Source: an uncultured Clostridia bacterium (lineage in GTDB: Bacteria > Bacillota > Clostridia > TANB77 > CAG-508). Taken from it: DNA of 54,598 nt. The translations under genes were made by a program, and so were the position numbers. The notes beneath the pieces are model-generated. The model saw only the letters and a list, made by a program, of their open reading frames with translations. It was not told where the DNA came from and did no database searches. Numbering within the stretch: position 1 is the stretch's first letter; each line of letters opens with the position of its first letter. Positions 43,179 to 50,187 of this stretch are shown one piece after another. Where the stretch lies: the NCBI GenBank assembly GCA_947631185.1, contig CANRKJ010000011.1:1-54598 (forward strand), in the 5' to 3' direction.

Positions 43179-44246
43179 TTATAAATTTTTTAAAACATAA
43201 TCTAATTTTTCAAAATGTTTTTCAGATTCTCTTTTATATTGTTCAATATCTAATTTGTAGTTTAAGTCTTCATTATTTAATTTTGATACATCAAATTCAT
43301 CCATTTTTCTTATATCCATTATTTTTCCTTTAAAATTTATATCTTTTAAAGCATTTATAGTTTTATCACTATATGCAATTGGAATTATTGTTTTATTCAT
43401 TACTAACCCCAATATGTTTGCGTGAAATCTACTTCCAATAATAATATTAGAATTTGCTAAAGTTTTTAATGCTGTATCTATATTTCCATTATAATTATAA
43501 ATTTCTACATCATCTTTTAAATTTTGATTATCTAATTTTTTAACAATAGACTTTATAGCCTCTTCATCTCCTTCGCCTTTACAAAAAGACATCAATGTTA
43601 TTTTATATTCTCGAGCATAAAAATACTTAATAAATTCAATAATTTTTTTTTCATAATTCTCTTTATATTTTAAACCTACTTTTTTTGAACAATCTATACA
43701 TGAAATTACCACTCTCTTTTCTTTATAAATTTCTGGTAAATCATATTGCAAGCTAAAAACAATATCTGGAGCTATTCTAACTGAATTTAAATTGCTAAAT
43801 AAATCATAAGAATTTTTATCTCTAAAACAAACATCATCTGCTTTTTCAAAAATTTTATAAAATCTATTATAATATTCTTTTGTTTTATATGGGCCAAAAT
43901 TTGTTCCAATTATATAATACTTTTTTCCACCACCTATATAATATTTTTGTTTTAAGCTATCATCTTGTTCTATAAACATGCTACCTCCAATTAAACATGT
44001 AAAATCACATTTTTTCATATATTCATTTTCTAAATTAGTATGATTAAATGACAAAATTTTAATTATTTTATTTACTAATTTGGCAGTATTTTTAAATTTT
44101 AAAGAAAAATTGTCTCCAAATTTACTTGTAGAATTATATAATGTAACAGTTTCAAAATTACAATTTTTGTATCTATTTGTAATAATATGAACAAATAAAT
44201 CATCACCTAAATTATTGTTTAAATAAGTTTGCAAAAAGACTCTCAT
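43179..44246 (-). CDS. Polysaccharide pyruvyl transferase family protein
   Basis: The 355-residue protein has the family frame: LQTYLNNNLGDDLFV at the N-terminus (nucleotide-sugar-like GD motif), LIGGSMFIEQ, GTNFGPYKTKEYYNRF, FEKADDVCFRDKNSY, APDIVFSLQ and the C-terminal NIIIGSRFHANILGLVMNKTIIPIAYSDK (the conserved S-R-x-H motif). These enzymes add pyruvate ketals to surface sugars from phosphoenolpyruvate, or act on teichoic-acid-like glycans. No other glycan gene is adjacent, so the acceptor is unknown. A small ORF precedes it closely. Confidence 0.9.
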   Translation of the reverse strand: MRVFLQTYLNNNLGDDLFVHIITNRYKNCNFETVTLYNSTSKFGDNFSLKFKNTAKLVNKIIKILSFNHTNLENEYMKKCDFTCLIGGSMFIEQDDSLKQKYYIGGGKKYYIIGTNFGPYKTKEYYNRFYKIFEKADDVCFRDKNSYDLFSNLNSVRIAPDIVFSLQYDLPEIYKEKRVVISCIDCSKKVGLKYKENYEKKIIEFIKYFYAREYKITLMSFCKGEGDEEAIKSIVKKLDNQNLKDDVEIYNYNGNIDTALKTLANSNIIIGSRFHANILGLVMNKTIIPIAYSDKTINALKDINFKGKIMDIRKMDEFDVSKLNNEDLNYKLDIEQYKRESEKHFEKLDYVLKNL

Positions 44247-44248
44247 TT

Positions 44249-44332
44249 TTATTCCCCCAAATTTTCCTCTATTTCTTTTGTGTTCTTATACTTTTCAATA
44301 TAATAACATAAATCAAAAACCATATCAACCAT
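44249..44332 (-). CDS. Short ORF upstream of the pyruvyl transferase gene
   Basis: A 27-codon ORF (MVDMVFDLCYYIEKYKNT...) starts three bases after AGGTGAT and stops three bases before the pyruvyl transferase ATG. It may be a leader that couples translation or the remnant tail of a lost gene. No match is recognised. Confidence 0.35.
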   Translation of the reverse strand: MVDMVFDLCYYIEKYKNTKEIEENLGE

Positions 44333-44377
44333 AATCACCTGTCCGTATATTTAATTAAATTTGTTGAACATTACTAA

Positions 44378-44412
44378 ACCCTCCTTGTTAATTTTTTTAT
44401 AACAAGGAGGGT
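44378..44412. terminator. Strong hairpin between nrdG and the pyruvyl transferase unit
   Basis: AAACCCTCCTTGTTA pairs with TAACAAGGAGGGT around a T-rich loop. No clear U tract follows on either strand, so it may be a structured terminator or an mRNA stability element. It lies about 75 bases after the nrdG stop. Confidence 0.55.
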
Positions 44413-44488
44413 CAATTTCATTTTGCCCTTTTCATATACTTTGAAAGTTCTTAGATCTTTCTAGATAAAAACTTTGCCAACATTATAT

Positions 44489-44980
44489 TTATTCATAAAT
44501 AACAATCTGATTTTCCTTTATTGATTTCTTAACATCTATTACTCTTTGATTTGAAGATCCTTTCCATTTAAGAGTAGGATCAAATAAATCATTTACAAAT
44601 TGTCCATCTACCAAAACATCTATATAATCTAAAACTTCTTTATCTTTTAAATCTTTATCAAATAAATATCCTGTCCATACCCATATATCCTTATTAGGAT
44701 ACTTTTCTTTAAACTTTTTTGCAAGTTTTGTAGTTCCTTTTATATTTACTGGATGCATAGGTTCTCCACCTAAAATTGATAATCCTCTGATATGTTCTTG
44801 TCCACATAAATCAATTATTTTATCTATAACACTATCATTAAATTCTTTACCATTTTCAAAGTTCCATGTTTCAGGATTAAAACAATTATTACAATGGAAT
44901 TCACATCCTTGCATAAATACTGACACTCTAACTCCTGGTCCATTTGCTATATCCATTTTCCTAATTAAATTATATCTCAT
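44489..44980 (-). CDS. nrdG: Anaerobic ribonucleotide reductase activating protein
   Basis: This radical SAM enzyme generates the glycyl radical on NrdD. The 163-residue protein has GVRVSVFMQGCEFHCNNCFN with the CxxxCxxC cluster (C26, C30, C33) that holds the 4Fe-4S centre, GGEPM after LSIL, and PNKDIWVWTGYLFD typical of NrdG. Its ATG overlaps the nrdD stop by four bases (ATGA), so the two are translationally coupled. Confidence 0.97.
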   Translation of the reverse strand: MRYNLIRKMDIANGPGVRVSVFMQGCEFHCNNCFNPETWNFENGKEFNDSVIDKIIDLCGQEHIRGLSILGGEPMHPVNIKGTTKLAKKFKEKYPNKDIWVWTGYLFDKDLKDKEVLDYIDVLVDGQFVNDLFDPTLKWKGSSNQRVIDVKKSIKENQIVIYE

Positions 44981-47172
44981 ATCTGTGCCACCTTATTATC
45001 AATATGTAAAACCCTTTCTTTTATTTCTTGAGTTCTACCTTTGTTCCAGAAATTTGTTCCTATATATCCACATGTACGTCTTGCAACATTTAACTTATTG
45101 TGGTCTCTATTTCCACATGATGGGCAATACCATTCTAAATTTTCATCTATTAAAATTTCTCCTGTATATCCACAATTTTGACAATAATCACTCTTCGTAT
45201 TTAGCTCAGCATACATAATATTATCATAAATAAATCTAATAACATCTAATACAGCCCCTATATTGTTTTGAAGATTTGGAGTTTCAACATAAGATATAGC
45301 TCCACCAGGACTTAATTTTTGGAATTCGCTTTCTACTGCTAATTTTGTAAATGCATCTATTTCTTCAAATACTGGAACATGATAAGAATTAGTTATATAA
45401 TTTCTGTCTGTAATACCTTTAATATTGCCAAATCTTTCTTTTAAACATTTAGCAAATTTGTATGTTGTAGATTCAATTGGAGTTCCATAAACAGAATAAT
45501 CAATATCCTCTTCTGCTTTCCATTTTTTAGTTGCATCATTTAAGTGGTTCATTATTTTAATTCCAAGTTCTTTACCTATTCCATTATCAGTATGAGAATG
45601 ACCAGTCATGTATTTTACACATTCATATAATCCAGCATATCCTAGAGAAATAGTTGAATATCCATGGCGCATAAGCTCATGTATTGATTCACCTTTATCT
45701 AATCTAGCCAAAGCTCCATGTTGCCACAATATTGGTGCCACATCACTTGTTACATTACTTAATCTATTATGTCTCAATTGAAGTGCTTTATGACATAATT
45801 CTAATCTTTCATCAAATATTTTCCAAAATTTATCTATATCCTTACCTGATGACAAAGCTATATCTGGTAAATTAATTGTTACCACGCCTTGATTAAATCT
45901 ACCATAATATTTGCCTTTTCCTTCTTTATAATTTTTAGCTTTTGCAATATTTCCAATGCTCATTGTTCTATCTGGTGTAAGAAATGATCTACATCCCATA
46001 CAAGGATAACAGTCTCCTTCACCATTTTCATTTATTTTAAGTTCCTTCATTACTTTTTCTGATATATAATCTGGAACCATTCTTTTTGCTGTACATTTAG
46101 CTGCAAGTTCTGTTAAATAATAATATTTACTATCTTCATGAATATTATCCTCTTCAAGAACATATAAAAGTTTTGGAAATGCAGGAGTAATGTATACTCC
46201 TTGTTCATTTTTAAAACCTAAAATTCTTTGGTTTAAAAATTCTTCAATTATCATTGCTAATTCATCTTTATATTCGTCTGTTTCTCCCAAATACATATTT
46301 ACTGATAAAAATGGAGCTTGGCCATTTGTATTAGTCATTGAATTAACTTGATAATTGAAAGTTTGAACACCATCTGCAACTTCTTTTCTTGTATCTTCCA
46401 TTGCAAAATTTTTACAATCTTCTTCTTTAAGTTTTCTATCTTTATATTTCTTATAGTATTTGTCATAACTAGCTCTAACAAAAGGTGCTAAATGTGAAAG
46501 AGAAATTGTAGCACCACCATAACTTGATGATGTAACAGCTAAAATGATTTGAGTAGCAATTGTAGCAGCTGTAATAAATCTATGTGGTTTTTCAATCATT
46601 ACACCATTTATAACAGTTCCGTTTTGAAGCATATCATCTAAATTTATAAGTTCGCAATTATGAAGTGCGTTCTGTGCAAAATAGTCAGCATCATGAAAAT
46701 GTATTATTCCTTCATCATGTGCTTTTACTATATCTTCAGGTAGCAAAAATCTTCTAGTGATATCTGTACTTGTAATTCCAGCCAAATAGTCTCTTTGTGT
46801 AGTTACAACTGTAGCATTTTTGTTTGAATTCTCGTTATTCCAATATTCATTTTCACCTTCAATAAGTTCTTTGATACTTTGATCTGTAGTATTAGCTTTT
46901 CTTACTAATTGTCTAATATAACGATAAGTAATATATTTTTTTGCAAGTTGATATTTATTGAATTCCATAAGTTTTTCTTCTATAATATCTTGAATATCTT
47001 CAACTAATATTCTTTTTTTATTTAAATCTTCTATATACTCAATAATAGCTTTAATTTCATCATTAGAAGCCTTTTCTTTTCCTCTTACTTCCTTATTAGC
47101 TTTTTCAATTGCAATTCTTATCTTTTCTGGATCATAATCTACAATATGTCCATCCCTTTTTACTATTTTCAT
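44977..47172 (-). CDS. nrdD: Anaerobic ribonucleoside-triphosphate reductase
   Basis: The class III reductase makes dNTPs under anoxia using a glycyl radical and formate. The 731-residue protein has an N-terminal ATP-cone (MKIVKRDGHIVDYDPEKIR, about residues 1-95), the barrel with FHDADYFAQNALHNCELINL and CYPCMGCRSFLTP, the C-terminal zinc site (CQNCGYTG and YCPSCGN) and the radical Gly in RRTCGYIGTNFWN. GAAGGAG precedes the ATG. A palindrome lies 76-91 bases upstream, between it and the divergent Crp/Fnr gene. It is strong evidence for an anaerobic host. Confidence 0.98.
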   Translation of the reverse strand: MKIVKRDGHIVDYDPEKIRIAIEKANKEVRGKEKASNDEIKAIIEYIEDLNKKRILVEDIQDIIEEKLMEFNKYQLAKKYITYRYIRQLVRKANTTDQSIKELIEGENEYWNNENSNKNATVVTTQRDYLAGITSTDITRRFLLPEDIVKAHDEGIIHFHDADYFAQNALHNCELINLDDMLQNGTVINGVMIEKPHRFITAATIATQIILAVTSSSYGGATISLSHLAPFVRASYDKYYKKYKDRKLKEEDCKNFAMEDTRKEVADGVQTFNYQVNSMTNTNGQAPFLSVNMYLGETDEYKDELAMIIEEFLNQRILGFKNEQGVYITPAFPKLLYVLEEDNIHEDSKYYYLTELAAKCTAKRMVPDYISEKVMKELKINENGEGDCYPCMGCRSFLTPDRTMSIGNIAKAKNYKEGKGKYYGRFNQGVVTINLPDIALSSGKDIDKFWKIFDERLELCHKALQLRHNRLSNVTSDVAPILWQHGALARLDKGESIHELMRHGYSTISLGYAGLYECVKYMTGHSHTDNGIGKELGIKIMNHLNDATKKWKAEEDIDYSVYGTPIESTTYKFAKCLKERFGNIKGITDRNYITNSYHVPVFEEIDAFTKLAVESEFQKLSPGGAISYVETPNLQNNIGAVLDVIRFIYDNIMYAELNTKSDYCQNCGYTGEILIDENLEWYCPSCGNRDHNKLNVARRTCGYIGTNFWNKGRTQEIKERVLHIDNKVAQI

Positions 47173-47247
47173 TTCTTTGGTTCTCCTTCGAATATTTTAT
47201 CTTAATTAGATTTGTATAAATTTTATTAATAAAAGCAATAATATACA

Positions 47248-47263
47248 AGTTGCACTTGCAACT
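47248..47263. promoter_or_regulatory. Palindromic operator between nrdD and the Crp/Fnr gene
   Basis: AGTTGCACTTGCAACT is an inverted repeat with perfect 7-base arms and a two-base centre, the shape of a Crp/Fnr dimer site. On the minus strand a TAAAAT -10 (47220-47225) would place its centre at about -42 for nrdDG, the position for class II activation. On the plus strand it contains the -35 of the regulator gene, which fits autorepression. Confidence 0.55.
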
Positions 47264-47284
47264 TTTTAAAATTTTTATTATAAT
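47256..47284 (+). promoter_or_regulatory. Promoter of the Crp/Fnr regulator gene
   Basis: TTGCAA and TATAAT are 17 bases apart on the plus strand; the -35 element lies inside the palindrome at 47248-47263. Confidence 0.55.
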
Positions 47285-47401
47285 TTTAAAAGCAAGTAAT
47301 TATAAAGCTTTTAAAACTTTTTCATTTTTTCTATAAAATGTAAACTTTGAAATTTACTTATTATTTCAATATAAAAATTACTTTGAAAGGATTTTTTTAT
47401 T

Positions 47402-48034
47402 ATGTTTAATCCATTTGAAAATTTATCCAAATCTCAAATAAAAAAATTATATGAATTGTTAGATGCACACATATATAAATATAGCAAAGATCAAGAAATA
47501 CTTCCAACAATTAAAATGGGAAATATTATAGGTATTATATTATCGGGAAAAGCTCAAATAATTCAAACTGAATATAATGGAAATGAAATTTTATTACAAG
47601 AATTAAAAGAAAATAGTATTTTTGGATCTAATATATCAAATACCAATAGTGAAAACAATCAAATTCTAGCTAAAGAAAATACAGAAGTTTTAGTTATAGA
47701 TTATAATAAAATAATTAATCCTAGAAATATAAAATACAACTATTTTAACATATTTTTTAGAAATCTTTTTGATATTATTAATGAAAAATTCAAAGAAACA
47801 AATGATAGGATAAAAGTTTTAGAAAAAAAACAAATACGTAATAAACTTCTAGAATATTTTGAAATTGAATATAGAAAAACATATTCTAAAAGAATTTACC
47901 TACAATATTCTTTAAAAGAACTAGCAGATTATTTATCAGTAAACAGATCTGCTATGTTTAGAGAACTAAAAAATCTAAAAAATGAAAATTTTATTGAAAT
48001 AAAAAACAGAAGAATTACTTTATTATATAAATAA
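47402..48034 (+). CDS. Crp/Fnr family transcriptional regulator
   Basis: The 210-residue protein has an N-terminal cupin-like sensor (about residues 15-110, with MGNIIGIILSGKAQIIQTEYNGNEI), a long dimer helix (RNLFDIINEKFKETNDRIKVLEKKQ) and a C-terminal winged helix with LKELADYLSVNRSAMFRELKNLK as recognition HTH. It contains no Cys at all, so it cannot hold an Fnr Fe-S cluster, and the cAMP-contact residues are not evident. The signal is unknown. GAAAGGA precedes the ATG. It is transcribed divergently from nrdDG with a palindrome in between, which points to nrdDG as target. Confidence 0.88.
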   Translation: MFNPFENLSKSQIKKLYELLDAHIYKYSKDQEILPTIKMGNIIGIILSGKAQIIQTEYNGNEILLQELKENSIFGSNISNTNSENNQILAKENTEVLVIDYNKIINPRNIKYNYFNIFFRNLFDIINEKFKETNDRIKVLEKKQIRNKLLEYFEIEYRKTYSKRIYLQYSLKELADYLSVNRSAMFRELKNLKNENFIEIKNRRITLLYK

Positions 48035-48059
48035 AACTGTACTTCAATTTGTACAGTTT
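48033..48059. terminator. Bidirectional terminator
   Basis: AAACTGTAC pairs with GTACAGTTT between the convergent regulator and MmcQ-MGMT genes, overlapping both ends. Confidence 0.7.
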
Positions 48060-49054
48060 TGTTTCCACTGATATTTTTTTAAATCCACTCTATTATTTTC
48101 TACTTTTATTCCGTCTCGTTCTAATTTTTCCTTTTGTTTGTTCTTTCCCCCAAAAACAAAAGCTTCTGATAATTTTCCTTGGCTATTTAAAACTTTATAA
48201 CAAGGATATTTATTTTCATCAGGATTTTTATGTAATATATTTCCTACTACTCTAGATAGTCCTGCATTTCCCAAATATTCTGCAACTTGCTTATATGTAA
48301 CTACTTTACCTCTTGGAATAGTAGTCAAATAATTAAAAACTTTAGTTGATAGTTCACTTTCTTTATTTTTTTCACCAAATGATAAATTGTAACTATTATC
48401 AATGTAATCATATATTTCATCAATAGGTAATGTATTATCTAATTTTATCGTTATCCAACTCTTTTTATTCATATGATAACCAGGAAATATATTTTTATTA
48501 TTAATAACGCTTTCAGCATTATTTTTTTGAAATCTTAAATCAATAATTTCAACTTTTTCTCTTGAATCTATACCCAATTTATTTTCTGAAATTGTAAGAA
48601 TTATTGCATACCACTTATTATTTTTTTTATTTCTTAATATAGCATTATTATCATATTTTTCCCATAGAAATTCTAATTCATCATCATACTTATTTTTAAC
48701 ATATTCAATAACCATTTTTGTTTGACTATTTTTAAAAATGTTAGATATTGTACAACTATTTATAATTTCTTTTATTTTTTGTTCATATTCATCTCTGACA
48801 CTACCTACAAACTCACCTGTTGAATCTAAAATATCAACTAATATATATTCTTCATCACTTACTAAATCAATTAATTTTGAATACATTTTTTCTTCTGATA
48901 AATTAACTACAATTTTAAATTTATTATTACAAATATTCTCTAAATATGTATAAACATTATTATTTTTCTTAAAACCATACTTTAACAATTTGTTATAATC
49001 AATTTTTTTGTTTTCTATATATTTTTCTAAATCCCTCATTATATTCTCCACCAT
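48044..49054 (-). CDS. MmcQ/YjbR-like and MGMT-domain fusion protein
   Basis: The 336-residue protein joins three parts: about 120 N-terminal residues of unclear type, an MmcQ/YjbR-like domain (about 130-235, with IIDLRFQ and FPGYHMNKKSWITIKL), and a C-terminal methylated-DNA methyltransferase domain (about 245-330: IPRGKVVTYKQVAEYLGNAG, LSRVVGNILHKNP, YPCYKVLNSQGKL, FVFGGKNKQKEKLERDGI). The alkyl-acceptor motif PCHRV is PCYKV: the Cys is kept but His is Tyr, so either alkyl transfer or lesion recognition (ATL-like) is possible. The combination is common in Firmicutes. Confidence 0.88.
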   Translation of the reverse strand: MVENIMRDLEKYIENKKIDYNKLLKYGFKKNNNVYTYLENICNNKFKIVVNLSEEKMYSKLIDLVSDEEYILVDILDSTGEFVGSVRDEYEQKIKEIINSCTISNIFKNSQTKMVIEYVKNKYDDELEFLWEKYDNNAILRNKKNNKWYAIILTISENKLGIDSREKVEIIDLRFQKNNAESVINNKNIFPGYHMNKKSWITIKLDNTLPIDEIYDYIDNSYNLSFGEKNKESELSTKVFNYLTTIPRGKVVTYKQVAEYLGNAGLSRVVGNILHKNPDENKYPCYKVLNSQGKLSEAFVFGGKNKQKEKLERDGIKVENNRVDLKKYQWKQNCTN

Positions 49055-49151
49055 ATTTTTAGTTGTCTAAATTAAAAAAATTATATCACAAAAAAGAACT
49101 ATTGTATAGAACAATAATATCCCCTTCAGTTTTTCTAATAAAACAGAACAA

Positions 49152-49207
49152 ATAGGAAAGGATTACTTTCCTATTATATAAAAAAATCCTGCGGATTACT
49201 CCGCAGG
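49152..49207 (-). terminator. Tandem terminators of the 107-aa gene
   Basis: CCTGCGGA / TCCGCAGG (49188-49207) is followed on the minus strand by T7. A second hairpin, ATAGGAAAG / CTTTCCTAT (49152-49174), lies directly behind it. Confidence 0.85.
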
Positions 49208-49232
49208 TCTCAGGAAAAATCTATGTCAAGAC

Positions 49233-49556
49233 TCAGATGATAGCAATTACCACCAGAGCCAGTATTGTAGACGCCCAATTGGGCAAAAATGGAACCAATG
49301 CACTCTTGACTTTTTTGTAAAATTTAACAATCCATTTAAATACTTTGGGAATCCCTTTCATAACTACATCAAATACATTTAAAAGGACTGTTCCAAAAAA
49401 GTTTCCCATTGTGCTACCCAGTTTTCCGATGCTAACTCCCAATGTCGCCAAAATCGTAATCAGTATGATTGCAGGCAACAAGATATGAATTCCGAGGATG
49501 TAACTAAACCCCAGAATTACCCGTAAAAGGTAACGAAGTAAAAAATATACAGCCAT
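49233..49556 (-). CDS. Small membrane protein, 107 aa, atypical composition
   Basis: A hydrophobic protein with helices at about residues 4-45 (LLRYLLRVILGFSYILGIHI then LLPAIILITILATLGVSIG) and a last one at 90-107 (WASTILALVVIAII). Between them is a basic segment (KVFKWIVKFYKKVKSALVP). It resembles small amphipathic or pore-type membrane proteins, but no family is recognised. GGAGGAG precedes the ATG, and two GC-rich terminators follow. Codons such as CTC, ATC, CGG, GCG and GGG are frequent, unlike the AT-rich neighbours, in line with the cassettes at 269, 37874 and 42062. Confidence 0.65.
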   Translation of the reverse strand: MAVYFLLRYLLRVILGFSYILGIHILLPAIILITILATLGVSIGKLGSTMGNFFGTVLLNVFDVVMKGIPKVFKWIVKFYKKVKSALVPFLPNWASTILALVVIAII

Positions 49557-49700
49557 ACACTATCTCCTCCATTTACAAATCTCTCTATATATAACCAGCC
49601 TGAGAACTGGATTGAAAAAAATAATATATATTTAAATTCCAATATACAAAATTTTGTACATTAGAAATTGTAAAGTATTATATAATTATTATATCAAATA

Positions 49701-49780
49701 ATTAACAATATGTCAATTTTATGTAAACGCACATTGACCGTTGTTAGTCCACAAAAAATTGTATAATAATTTTTCTGACA
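49701..49780 (-). repeat. Double-hairpin element, copy D
   Basis: On the minus strand CAGAAAAATTATTATACAATTTTTTG closely matches the first hairpin of copy B, followed by GGACTAACAACGG. The second stem is different in sequence (GTCAAT pairing with ATTGAC) but in the same place, which indicates selection for pairing. It lies upstream of the 107-aa membrane protein gene. Confidence 0.6.
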
Positions 49781-49794
49781 TAATAAAATTGCTC

Positions 49795-50101
49795 CTAACT
49801 TAATAATTTTGAAAAATTCTTCATAGCATCTGATATTTTTAGCTGTTGTGGGCAAACATCTTGCATTTGCTCCATATTACTCATTCCTGAAAGAACCATA
49901 GTAACTTCTGGGAAGGTTTGTAAAAATCTAAATGCCCAAGAAGGAATACTCTCATCTGGCCTAATTGCTTTTAATTTTTGCTCTTGTGTTTCTGATAATT
50001 TTGCCAATTTTCCACCTCTTACTGGCTCCATTACCCAAATTGGAATATTCCATTCCAGTTTTTTGTAATTGTTCTTCAAATATTTTTTCTACCTTATCCA
50101 T
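49795..50101 (-). pseudogene. Aldo/keto reductase relic with internal deletion
   Basis: From 50101 the frame reads MDKVEKIFEEQLQKTGMEY, the helix that precedes YFDYYLLH in ferredoxin-type aldo/keto reductases. One frame over, the sequence continues NIPIWVMEPVRGGKLAKL ... SWAFRFLQTFPEVTMVLSGMSNMEQM, the usual C-terminal third. The segment between them, and everything before with the catalytic Asp, Tyr, Lys and His, is missing. The C-terminal cysteine ferredoxin domain is replaced by a short tail ending SKLLS. This is a decayed gene. The intervening 50102-50187 holds no further homology I can see. Confidence 0.8.
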
Positions 50102-50187
50102 ATTTGAACTATGAATTTTCAGTTTGATAAATTATCTTATCCTTAATCATTTCTCTATTTTAATTTTCCTTCCTTTTGGCTAGTTGA

